The position numbers were made by a program, and so were the translations under genes. 62,406 nt of DNA from an uncultured Sutterella sp. (GTDB taxonomy: Bacteria; Pseudomonadota; Gammaproteobacteria; Burkholderiales; Burkholderiaceae_F), in contig UPZS01000006.1 of NCBI GenBank assembly GCA_900538905.1, positions 1-62,406 of the forward strand, in the 5' to 3' direction. Position 1 is the stretch's first letter. Each line of letters starts with the position of its first letter. This document shows, piece by piece, positions 44,424-53,200 of the stretch. The notes beneath the pieces are model-generated. The model had not been told where the DNA came from, made no database searches, and saw only the letters and a list, made by a program, of their open reading frames with translations.

Positions 44424-45854
44424 ATGGCTTCACTTCTGTCCGACCTTCAGGCGTGTCTCGGTTCCGATCGCGTTCTCACCGACGCGACGGCCCTAGCTCC
44501 GCTTTTGCTTGATAATCGCGGCCGCTGGCAGGGCCGCGCGCTGTGTGCCGTCTTCCCCTCCACAACCGAAGAAGTCTCGGAAATCATGCGCGTCGCCTGC
44601 CGACACAACGCGCTCGTGTTTGCTCAAGGCGGCAACACAGGCAACGCCGCGGCGGCTACCCCCGTTGTGAACGACACGGATGTCTCGCGAACCGTTTTGC
44701 TCTCGACAACCCGTCTGCGCCGCATCGAGAAAATCGACACCGTCAACGATTCGGTCGTCGTACAAGCGGGTGTTACGGTCGCAGCCATCAGAGAAACGGC
44801 CGCTCTGCAAAAGCGTCTTTTTGCACTCAGTCTTGCGAGCGACGGAACGGCTACCGTGGGAGGCGTTCTTGCGACCAACGCGGGCGGCGTACATGTTCTG
44901 CGATACGGCAACGCCAGAGACCTATGTCTGGGACTTGAAGTCGTTCTTTGCGATGGACGCGTGCTCAACCTGATGCGCGGTCTGCGCAAGGACAACACCG
45001 GCTACGACTTAAAGTCTCTTTTCATCGGAAGCGAAGGAACGCTTGGCATCATCACAAAGGCAATACTGAAACTGCACCCGCTTCCGGCTTCGCGCAAGGT
45101 GCTTTGGCTGTCGCTGGATTCTCTGCGCAAAATCGAACCGCTTTTCTGCGCCTTTCAAGCACAGGCAGGTCACGCCCTGAGCGCCTTTGAAATCGTTCAT
45201 CAAACGCCGCTGCAGCGTGTTGCGCAGGTCTTTCCCGAGAAAGTCAAAAAAATCAATACACACTCGCCCTGGTCGGTTCTCGTTGAACTTTCCTATTCCG
45301 ACACCCAAGATGAAACTCAAAGTGCCGACCTTCTCGAGTCGCTGCTTGAAGGACTTCTCGAACAAGGAATCATTACCGACACCGTTCTCTCGCAAAGCGA
45401 GATCCAATGCGAGGCGCTTTGGGCAGTGCGCGAAGCAGTCCCTGAAGCGCACAAGAAGACCGGAGGCAACGTCAAGCACGACATCAGCGTGCCGCGAAGC
45501 CGCCTTGCGGAGTTCGTCGAACAAACCAATGCTGCGCTCGCAAAGCGTTTTTCCTGGATCGAACCGAGTGTTTTCGGTCATTTCGGAGACGGCAATCTCC
45601 ACTACAATATGGGCGTCGTTCCGGGGCAGGATCCCCGGCTTTGTTTTGCCTTTGAAAAGGAAATCAACGCCATCGTCTACGAACATGTAGCACGATTTAA
45701 CGGCTCGGTTGCCGCCGAGCACGGCGTCGGGCGCATGAAACGCGACCTTATTGAGCAAACAAAACCGGCAGATGAACTGCAGTTGATGCGCAAATTGAAG
45801 CGCATTTTCGACCCTGACAACCGACTCAATCCGGGCGCCGTCGTGTCGCCCTAA
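44424..45854 (+). CDS. FAD-linked 2-hydroxyacid oxidase/dehydrogenase, GlcD-like
   Basis: Flavoprotein of 476 residues of the FAD_binding_4 / FAD-oxidase C family (D-lactate, glycolate and D-2-hydroxyglutarate dehydrogenases). The PCMH-type FAD domain has QGGNTGNAAAATP (about 70-82) and GTATVGGVLATNAGG. The C-terminal part has FGHFGDGNLHYNM, with catalytic histidines, and EHGVGRMKRDL. There is no signal peptide or iron-sulfur partner beside it. The exact substrate cannot be fixed. Confidence 0.88.
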   Translation: MASLLSDLQACLGSDRVLTDATALAPLLLDNRGRWQGRALCAVFPSTTEEVSEIMRVACRHNALVFAQGGNTGNAAAATPVVNDTDVSRTVLLSTTRLRRIEKIDTVNDSVVVQAGVTVAAIRETAALQKRLFALSLASDGTATVGGVLATNAGGVHVLRYGNARDLCLGLEVVLCDGRVLNLMRGLRKDNTGYDLKSLFIGSEGTLGIITKAILKLHPLPASRKVLWLSLDSLRKIEPLFCAFQAQAGHALSAFEIVHQTPLQRVAQVFPEKVKKINTHSPWSVLVELSYSDTQDETQSADLLESLLEGLLEQGIITDTVLSQSEIQCEALWAVREAVPEAHKKTGGNVKHDISVPRSRLAEFVEQTNAALAKRFSWIEPSVFGHFGDGNLHYNMGVVPGQDPRLCFAFEKEINAIVYEHVARFNGSVAAEHGVGRMKRDLIEQTKPADELQLMRKLKRIFDPDNRLNPGAVVSP

Positions 45855-45884
45855 AACTGATCTTGCTACGGAGCGCGAAGAAAA

Positions 45885-47087
45885 ATGAAGACGTTTCGCC
45901 TTTTTCTGAAAGCCACTTCCGCTGCATTTGCCGCAGCCGTCCTATTGAGCGGGTGCGCGACGCATACTGTTGACTACCAACCCAAAGCCAACTACAAGGA
46001 ATTCACCGACGCAACGTGGCGCCCCGAATCGAACATTCGTCCGCCCTTCCGCAGCACGGAAATTCCCGTTGACTCCGTTGCAGCCCTGCAGGAAGGCATC
46101 TACGCCTTCTACGACACGCACCGCAGTTTCTTTCAGCTGCAACCCGCTCAAACGGGTAGCTGGACCGTCAGTGAAACCGTAACGCAGGCCGGGGAACGCT
46201 GCTTTACCTGGGGCCAGGGCGCCGTGCAGCTCATCCGTAACTCCAGAGTGCTCAACAACGAAGGACCGATGGTTGCCTCCCGTCTGCCCGACGGTCGCAT
46301 CCTTTTGCAGAATTCCGGTCAGGCGGTCTTTAACCTTGCCGTTGAACTGCGCGCCTACAACATCTCAGGCAAGCCCATCCGTCACTTCCTTCGCAACGGC
46401 AACAACCAGCCGGATTCGCTCGCCTGGTTTGTGTCGGCCGACGCTAAGTTTCCTCAGGGATCCGTTGCGTATCTCGCCACCTATTGGCTCGGCGACGATG
46501 AAATCGTGCAGCCGTCGCGGTCGGCCTTTACGGGCGCCCGCAATCTCGAAAGCTTGATTGCGCGCTACACAGCCAAGACAACGCCCTACTGCATGAGCTA
46601 CGTGAGCCATTTGGAGGCAACGCCCTACGGTCTGTCCTTTGAGCGACCCGTGCGCGAGCGTGGCAAGTACCGTGCGTCAGCTCCCCAAGGACGCTTCACT
46701 CTTTCACAGGTTCAGCGCAGCAATATGTTCTGCGAACGACTGCCCAACGGCACACAAAAGGGCGGCTCCTGGAAGATAAGCCGTATTCAGGGAACGCGTG
46801 TTCTTGAACTCACCGAAGACGCCGACGTGCCAAGTTCCGACATTGGCATTCAGCCGATCAACAACGACGGCATTGACGTGGGCTTTGCCGAAGTCGTGCG
46901 CGGCAACAAAGGCCAGTCACGCATGCAGGTGGTTCCTGTTCGCATCGTGCGCAACAACCAACCGGTCACAGACTTCCGCCTGAAATTCAACGCCGCAGCC
47001 GCTCAGGCGATCGCTGAGGTACTGCCCAAAGCCGATGCTTCCCGCCGCGCTCATGATGAGAGGAACAAGCTTACCGGCAAACGCTAA
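45885..47087 (+). CDS. lipoprotein of unknown function
   Basis: Protein of 400 residues with a lipoprotein signal (hydrophobic 9-22, lipobox LLSGC, Cys24). The mature part is not repetitive, contains several aromatic-rich segments (AFYDTHRSFFQLQPA, YLATYWLGDDEIVQPS), and two Cys pairs that could form disulfides. No domain is recognised. It is 30 bases after the FAD oxidase, so the two may form an operon; a hairpin with T-run follows directly. Function unknown. Confidence 0.75.
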   Translation: MKTFRLFLKATSAAFAAAVLLSGCATHTVDYQPKANYKEFTDATWRPESNIRPPFRSTEIPVDSVAALQEGIYAFYDTHRSFFQLQPAQTGSWTVSETVTQAGERCFTWGQGAVQLIRNSRVLNNEGPMVASRLPDGRILLQNSGQAVFNLAVELRAYNISGKPIRHFLRNGNNQPDSLAWFVSADAKFPQGSVAYLATYWLGDDEIVQPSRSAFTGARNLESLIARYTAKTTPYCMSYVSHLEATPYGLSFERPVRERGKYRASAPQGRFTLSQVQRSNMFCERLPNGTQKGGSWKISRIQGTRVLELTEDADVPSSDIGIQPINNDGIDVGFAEVVRGNKGQSRMQVVPVRIVRNNQPVTDFRLKFNAAAAQAIAEVLPKADASRRAHDERNKLTGKR

Positions 47088-47102
47088 CCGAATCTCAACA
47101 TC

Positions 47103-47130
47103 GGGCGGTCGCAAGACCGCTCGCTTTTTT
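47103..47130 (+). terminator. terminator or attenuator just before folD
   Basis: GCGGTC (47105-47110), loop GCAA, GACCGC (47115-47120), then CG-rich pairs and TTTTTT ending at 47130. The folD ATG is only 14 bases later, so no promoter fits between. Confidence 0.8.
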
Positions 47131-47144
47131 AGGAAATTTCGTCT

Positions 47145-48008
47145 ATGTCAGCACAAATCCTCGACGGCAAGGCTCTTGCCGCTGAAATCCGCTCCGAAGT
47201 GAAAACACAGGTTGCCGCACTTGCCGAAAAGGGCGTTTGCACCGCGCTGGCCGTGATTCTCGTCGGCGACGATTCAGCCAGCCAGGTTTATGTGCGCAAC
47301 AAAATCAAGGCTTGCGCGGAGACGGGCATCCGTTCGCTCGAATTTCGAATGCCTGCCGAAACGACGCAGCAAGAACTTCTCGCCAAGATTGCCGAACTCA
47401 ACGCGGATGACAGCGTTGACGGCATTCTGGTTCAGTTGCCGTTGCCCGAACAAATCAATGCCGACGCCGTGATCTCAGCAATTGACCCTTCCAAAGACGT
47501 CGACGGCTTTCACGTAGCCAATGCGGGTGCTCTCGTCACCGGCAAACAGGGCTTTGTCCCGTGCACACCGTTCGGTGTGATGCGTTTGATTAAAAAATTG
47601 GGCGTCGATCCCCGCGGCAAATCCGCCGTCATCGTCGGACGCAGCAACATCGTGGGCAAACCCATGGCCTTGCTGCTTCTGGCTGCCGATGCCACCGTCA
47701 CTGTCGCGCACAGCCGCACACCCGATCTGAGCGCCGTCACGCGCAACGCCGACATTCTGGTGGCCGCCGTAGGCCGCGCCAAGCTCATCAAGGCCGATAT
47801 GGTCAAGCCCGGCGCCGTCGTGATTGACGTCGGCATGAACCGCGATGAAAACGGAAAGCTTTGCGGGGACGTGGATTTCTCTGAAGTAAAAGCAATCGCC
47901 GGCAGCATCACCCCCGTACCGGGCGGCGTCGGTCCCATGACGATTGCCATGCTGATGCAAAACACGGTGCTCGCCGCTCAGATGCGCCGCGGCATTTCTT
48001 TGTTTTGA
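47145..48008 (+). CDS. folD: bifunctional methylenetetrahydrofolate dehydrogenase/cyclohydrolase
   Basis: One-carbon enzyme of 287 residues: 5,10-methylene-THF to 10-formyl-THF with NADP+. [15 protein letters not shown] contains the catalytic Lys, [10 protein letters not shown] the folate site, and [16 protein letters not shown] the dinucleotide fold; [16 protein letters not shown] ends the protein. AGGA lies about 10 bases before the ATG. It is expressed through or around the hairpin at 47103-47130. Confidence 0.96.
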   Translation: MSAQILDGKALAAEIRSEVKTQVAALAEKGVCTALAVILVGDDSASQVYVRNKIKACAETGIRSLEFRMPAETTQQELLAKIAELNADDSVDGILVQLPLPEQINADAVISAIDPSKDVDGFHVANAGALVTGKQGFVPCTPFGVMRLIKKLGVDPRGKSAVIVGRSNIVGKPMALLLLAADATVTVAHSRTPDLSAVTRNADILVAAVGRAKLIKADMVKPGAVVIDVGMNRDENGKLCGDVDFSEVKAIAGSITPVPGGVGPMTIAMLMQNTVLAAQMRRGISLF

Positions 48009-48035
48009 TGTTCTTTTAGTTTTTTTTCAGTTGTC

Positions 48036-50069
48036 ATGACCAATCCCTTGATCGATCAGGGCTCTCTTTTAAACTGGCCCGCCATCAAAACCGAACACAT
48101 CACTCCGGCTTTGGACGAGCTGCTCGCCAAGGCAAGCGACGCCGTTGCCAAGGTCACGGCTCCCGAGACACCCGCCACCTGGAGCGACGTCGTCGATCCG
48201 CTAGAACAGGCGCTTGAAAAGCTCTCGCGCGCCTGGTCGGCCGTGGGCCACCTCTCGGGCGTCATGGACAGTGAAGCGTTGCGCGAGGCATATAACGCCA
48301 ACCTGCCGCGCATGACGCAGTTTTATATCGAGCTCTCTCAAAACGAAGCTCTCTTTGCCAAATACAAAGCGATTGAAAGCTCGGAATGCTTTGCAGCCTT
48401 GAGTGAAGGGTGTCAACGCATCATCAAGCGAGAAATCCGTGACTTCCGTCTTTCGGGTGCGGAACTTGCCCCCGAACCCAAGGCTCGCCTCAAGGCGCTC
48501 GGTCAGCAGGCTGCCGCCGAAAGCCAGAAATTCAGCGAAAACTTGCTCGACGCAACCAACGCCTTTACGCTTGACGTAGACAATGTCTCGGAGCTTGATG
48601 GCATTCCTGCGGATGTCATTGATATGTACGCTGCAGAGGCCAAAACCGCAGGCCTCGAAGGGAAGTGGCGCATCTCGCTGCACATGCCGAGCTATCTTCC
48701 CGCCATGCAGTATGCCAACAGCGCCTCACTGCGTGAAAAGCTTCATCGCGCCTATTCGACACGTGCCTCCGAATTCGGACCGGCCGAGCGCGACAACACG
48801 CCGCTCATTCGCTCTTTGCTCAGGAATCGTCGCGAAGAAGCATTGCTGCTCGGCTTCAAGAACTACGCAGAAGTTTCTCTTGTACCCAAGATGGCTGATT
48901 CTCCTGCCGCAGTCGAAGCATTTTTAACGGAACTGGCTCAAAAGGCTCGTGCAAAAGGCTTGGCCGATTGGGAAGAAGTCAAGGCGTTTGCAAAAGAGAA
49001 ACTGAACCTTGACGAAGTGCATCCATGGGATGTTGCGTGGGTCTCCGAGTCGCTTCGCCGCGCCAAGTACGCCTACAGCGACCATGAAGTGAAACGCTAT
49101 TTCACACTACCGGCCGTCTTCAACGGGATGTTCCGTTTGGTGGAAAAGCTTTTTGACGTGCGCATCAACGAAGACTCGGCTCCGGTTTGGCATGATGACG
49201 TCAAGCTGTGGCGGATTTCAGACGCTTCCGGCAACCTCATCGCGCGTTTTTACACCGACCTCTACGCTCGCGCCAGTAAACGCGGAGGCGCCTGGATGGA
49301 CAGCGACACCACCTACTGCGTATTGCCCGACGGTTCGGTACGCACGCCCGTCGCCTTCCTCGTCTGTAACTTCTCGCACCCCGTCGGCGACAAACCGGCG
49401 CTTTTGACACACGACGACGTCACGACACTTTTCCACGAATTTGGCCACGGTCTGCATCACATGCTTTCACGCGTGCCGCAGGCGCAACTCTCTGGCATCA
49501 ACGGTGTGGAATGGGACGCCGTAGAAATGCCAAGTCAATTCATGGAGAACTGGGCGTGGAACTACGACACCCTGAAGACGCTTTCCTCGCATGTTGATAC
49601 CGGTGAGGTTCTCCCTAAAGATCTTTTCGACAAGATGCTCGCGGCCAAGAACTTCCAAAGCGGTATGTTCTGTCTACGTCAACTCGAGTTCGCGCTTTTT
49701 GATCTGCGCATTCATGACGACGACAAATCGGATCATGCCGAGGATTTCGAAAAGGTTCTGGACAATGTGAGAAAAGAAGTTGCAGTGGTCCCTGCAGCCG
49801 AGTACTCCCGTTTCGCACAAAGCTTTGCACACATTTTTGCGGGCGGCTACAGCGCCGGCTATTACAGTTACAAGTGGGCCGAAGTGCTTTCTGCCGACGC
49901 CTTCAGCGCTTTCGAGGAAGAAGGACTCTTTAACCCGGCCACAGGCAAGCGCTGGGTCGATGAAGTGTTAAGCCGCGGCTCGTCACGCGACGCCATAGAA
50001 AACTTCCGTGCCTTCCGCGGTCGCGATCCTTCGATCGAACCGCTGCTGCGCCACAGCGGCATTCTCTGA
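48036..50069 (+). CDS. prlC: oligopeptidase A, M3 family
   Basis: Cytoplasmic zinc metallopeptidase of 677 residues, close to the E. coli OpdA/PrlC length, that degrades signal-peptide fragments and other oligopeptides. The zinc motif HEFGH starts at His467 in TLFHEFGHGLHHMLS, with the third ligand Glu in WDAVEMPSQFMENW. It follows folD by 27 bases without a clear Shine-Dalgarno and is probably co-transcribed. Confidence 0.95.
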   Translation: MTNPLIDQGSLLNWPAIKTEHITPALDELLAKASDAVAKVTAPETPATWSDVVDPLEQALEKLSRAWSAVGHLSGVMDSEALREAYNANLPRMTQFYIELSQNEALFAKYKAIESSECFAALSEGCQRIIKREIRDFRLSGAELAPEPKARLKALGQQAAAESQKFSENLLDATNAFTLDVDNVSELDGIPADVIDMYAAEAKTAGLEGKWRISLHMPSYLPAMQYANSASLREKLHRAYSTRASEFGPAERDNTPLIRSLLRNRREEALLLGFKNYAEVSLVPKMADSPAAVEAFLTELAQKARAKGLADWEEVKAFAKEKLNLDEVHPWDVAWVSESLRRAKYAYSDHEVKRYFTLPAVFNGMFRLVEKLFDVRINEDSAPVWHDDVKLWRISDASGNLIARFYTDLYARASKRGGAWMDSDTTYCVLPDGSVRTPVAFLVCNFSHPVGDKPALLTHDDVTTLFHEFGHGLHHMLSRVPQAQLSGINGVEWDAVEMPSQFMENWAWNYDTLKTLSSHVDTGEVLPKDLFDKMLAAKNFQSGMFCLRQLEFALFDLRIHDDDKSDHAEDFEKVLDNVRKEVAVVPAAEYSRFAQSFAHIFAGGYSAGYYSYKWAEVLSADAFSAFEEEGLFNPATGKRWVDEVLSRGSSRDAIENFRAFRGRDPSIEPLLRHSGIL

Positions 50070-50086
50070 TTCCGGCTCAAGAAAAA

Positions 50087-50114
50087 CGGCGGCAACCTTC
50101 ACGGTTCGCCGCCG
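50087..50114. terminator. terminator between prlC and glnE
   Basis: CGGCGGC (50087-50093) pairs with GCCGCCG (50108-50114), with AACC/GGTT inside. On the minus strand TTTTTC follows, ending glnE; on the plus strand the tail is CTTTCC, so prlC termination is less certain. Confidence 0.75.
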
Positions 50115-50129
50115 CTTTCCTGATCAGAC

Positions 50130-52961
50130 CTACGGTGCGTCGGTTCCGAACACGTCCTTCCAAAGCTTCAGAACAGCCTTGCGTTCATCCGCGACACTCT
50201 GGGGCTCGACGCGGCAACGTACGTCTTCGCCACGTGAAAGGCGAATTTCGCGCTGGATATTGCGGTAATGGCGATAGGCTTTGACGGCCAGAGCCGCCGT
50301 TTCTTCGTCGAGAAGTCCCAGTCGGGCGGCCATTTCGGTCAAATGAATCGTACCGAAGTTGTTAACAAGTTCCGGAAAAACGGAGCTCTTGGCCAAAACC
50401 AGATACTGCACGATGAATTCCAAATCCACCATACCTCCGCGATCGTGCTTGACGTCAAACAGATCGGTCTGATTGGGGTGGCCCTCAAGCATCTTGCCGC
50501 GCATCTCAATGACGTCCTTTGCCACCTGAGCGGCATCGCGCTCCAGCGTCAGAATGTAACGACGCTCGTCTTCAAACTGTTGGCCCACCTGCGGATCTCC
50601 CGCACAGAAACGGGCTCGCGTCAACGCCTGATGTTCCCACGGCCAAGCGCCGTGCCCGTCGGCGTTGCGCTGATACTTGCGGAACATCTCAATGTTGGAG
50701 GCAATCAATCCGTCCTGCCCGTTAGGACGCAAACGCATATCAACATCAAACAAAATGCCGGAGCTTGTCTGCAGCGTGAGCCAACTCAACATACGTTTGA
50801 CGAGCTTCACATAGTTGCTCTCCGACTCCGGAGCATCGTCGTCGTAGAGAAATATCAAGTCAAGATCAGACGCGTAACCGAGCTCTTTGCCGCCAAGTTT
50901 TCCATAGCCGATTACCGCAAACTTCGGGTATTCGCGATGCCGCGTTGCAATGGAATCCCAGGCAAGTTCAATCACCACCGCCAGCACAGCATCGGCCAGA
51001 GCCGATAAATGATCGGCCAAACGTTCCACCGTGAGACGTCCTTCCAAATCGGCCGTGAGCAACTGGAAAAGTGCGCTATGGTGAGCATCGCGCAGATGAT
51101 TGAGCTGACGCTCACGATCGCCGTCGGCCGCTCGCATCTGCGCACGCAACTCTTCAAGCCAACGACTGCGATCAACCGGCGTGTAGTCGTCAATCACGCG
51201 ATTGCGCGCATCGACCAATTCGTCGAGCACCAAGGGATGCGCAGCAATGTAGTCGGCAGCCCAACGGGATACGGCAAGCATACGACCGACTCGATCGGCC
51301 GCATCCGGGTATTGGTTGAGAAGCGCAATATAGGTCGCGCGTCCGAGCACCATTTCCAGAATCGAAAGATAACGCTCCATCACTTCGTCAGCCGAAACTC
51401 GGCTTTCTCGCAGCTGCGCCCATCCTGCCGCCTTTTTGGCAACCTTGGGTACAAAGCGTGCAAGCTGTTCACGCGTCTGTTGCGTACGAGCGTTCAAGTA
51501 ACGCGAACGCATCATCTTGAGAACGCGTCCTGCTAACTTGTTGGCTTCTACAAACCCATCCTCGGCAAGCGCATCCGTCAGTTCGCTTTCAAGCGCAGGA
51601 TCACCCGTCGACCAGCCGACCGGCCAATTGCTTACCCGATCCGACGGAGCCTTGGTGTGAAAGACACCGTCAAAGGTTGCCGTTACAAATGCTCGGATTT
51701 CGGCAACTTCCGTATCAAGTTCGGCAAGCGTCAAGCCCATCATCTTGGCCACGCGAGAGCGTTCTTCGTCGTCCTTAGGCAAAACTTGCGTCTGCTTGTC
51801 GTCAACATACTGTAGGCAGTGCTCGAGATTGCGCAAAAACACGTAGTTTCGGTTGAGCCGCTCGGCCGTCTGTTCATCAATGCAACCGCTCGCGGCACAG
51901 GCCTTGAGCATCGGACCGGTGGTTTTGCCGCGCAGCTCGGCTTCGCGTCCGCCGCGGATGATCTGAAATGTCTGGCAAATGAATTCGATTTCTCGGATGC
52001 CGCCGCTACCGAGTTTGATATTGGTACCGCGGTCTTTGACGGCTTCTTTACGTGCGGTTTCCGCACGGATCATTTCGTGAATTTTCGCCAAGGCACTGAT
52101 GGCGCCGAAGTCTACGTATTTCCGAAACACAAAAGGCCGCACCAACGAATTGAGATTGCGGACGGCCTGCGCAAAGTTCTCTTCACCAGCAAAAACGCTA
52201 CGGTTGACAACGCGTCCTTTGAGCCAGGCAAAGCGTTCCCAGTCGCGACCCTCGCTGTAGAGATACTCTTCAAGCATTGCCGAGGAAATCACCAAGGGAC
52301 CGCTATCACCAAAAGGACGCAAACGCATGTCCACGCGAAACACAAAACCGGTGCCGTCGATTTCGTTGATGGAGGCAATGACGCGGCGAGCCAACCGATC
52401 AAAGAACTCATGATTTGTCACCTGGCGGCGAGCCGAAGAAAATTCACCGACTGCCTGCGTCTCACCACCTTCGTCGTAAACAAACACGAGATCGATGTCG
52501 GAACTCACGTTGAGCTCCTCTCCGCCTAATTTGCCCATTCCGACAACCAGCAAATCCTGGGGGGCTCCGGACACACCCATCGGAACACCGAAGCGCTGCG
52601 CAAGTTTTCGAGAATGCACCCGCACGGCAGCTGAAACGGTTTCCTCAGCCAAAGCCGTCACCGTGCTTACCACTTCCTGAAAGTCTGCACGAGCACTCAG
52701 ATCCCGAACGATCAAAGCCGTCATCACTTCCCGGCGCAGCTGACGCATGACTATGTCAAGCATTTCCGGGTCATCGATCTTTTCAAGACGGCTTCGCATT
52801 GAATCGCGCGTCACAGGTTGCTTCTCAAAGCGTTCGATCAAATCCTGAGGGGTCGAACCGCACTGCAGAGCCATGGCATTGAGAGAACGCGCGGCATACT
52901 GAGAAAACTGAGGAACTTCTTGCGGAGACAGACGCGGTTTGATGGAGTTCAATTCGCCCAT
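50130..52961 (-). CDS. glnE: bifunctional glutamine synthetase adenylyltransferase/adenylyl-removing enzyme
   Basis: Enzyme of 943 residues that adenylylates and deadenylylates glutamine synthetase under PII control. Two nucleotidyltransferase domains are visible: VVGMGKLGGEELNVSSDIDLVFVYD (about 155-179) and VIGYGKLGGKELGYASDLDLIFLYDDD (about 687-713), each with the G-S/D-x-D metal motif. Length agrees with E. coli GlnE (946). It is divergent from the YhdP-type gene. Confidence 0.95.
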   Translation of the reverse strand: MGELNSIKPRLSPQEVPQFSQYAARSLNAMALQCGSTPQDLIERFEKQPVTRDSMRSRLEKIDDPEMLDIVMRQLRREVMTALIVRDLSARADFQEVVSTVTALAEETVSAAVRVHSRKLAQRFGVPMGVSGAPQDLLVVGMGKLGGEELNVSSDIDLVFVYDEGGETQAVGEFSSARRQVTNHEFFDRLARRVIASINEIDGTGFVFRVDMRLRPFGDSGPLVISSAMLEEYLYSEGRDWERFAWLKGRVVNRSVFAGEENFAQAVRNLNSLVRPFVFRKYVDFGAISALAKIHEMIRAETARKEAVKDRGTNIKLGSGGIREIEFICQTFQIIRGGREAELRGKTTGPMLKACAASGCIDEQTAERLNRNYVFLRNLEHCLQYVDDKQTQVLPKDDEERSRVAKMMGLTLAELDTEVAEIRAFVTATFDGVFHTKAPSDRVSNWPVGWSTGDPALESELTDALAEDGFVEANKLAGRVLKMMRSRYLNARTQQTREQLARFVPKVAKKAAGWAQLRESRVSADEVMERYLSILEMVLGRATYIALLNQYPDAADRVGRMLAVSRWAADYIAAHPLVLDELVDARNRVIDDYTPVDRSRWLEELRAQMRAADGDRERQLNHLRDAHHSALFQLLTADLEGRLTVERLADHLSALADAVLAVVIELAWDSIATRHREYPKFAVIGYGKLGGKELGYASDLDLIFLYDDDAPESESNYVKLVKRMLSWLTLQTSSGILFDVDMRLRPNGQDGLIASNIEMFRKYQRNADGHGAWPWEHQALTRARFCAGDPQVGQQFEDERRYILTLERDAAQVAKDVIEMRGKMLEGHPNQTDLFDVKHDRGGMVDLEFIVQYLVLAKSSVFPELVNNFGTIHLTEMAARLGLLDEETAALAVKAYRHYRNIQREIRLSRGEDVRCRVEPQSVADERKAVLKLWKDVFGTDAP

Positions 52962-53200
52962 GACGTAAAAACTGCGTAAAAAAATTGTTTCAAATCGAGG
53001 TCAATTTGCGGCGAGATACAAAATCGCCTGAGTTGTCCGCAACGAGCTTTGGTATATTGCCTTGTGTGAATTTTTCGTTTCATTTGCGTGACAGCTCGAC
53101 CGGTTTTCGGCGCTTGCTTGTTCGGCTCATTTTAGCTGTGTGAGCCCCGCGCTGAGTCGTTTTTTCCTCTAAAGTCCGTGATCTTCGCAATTCCTGCGGC

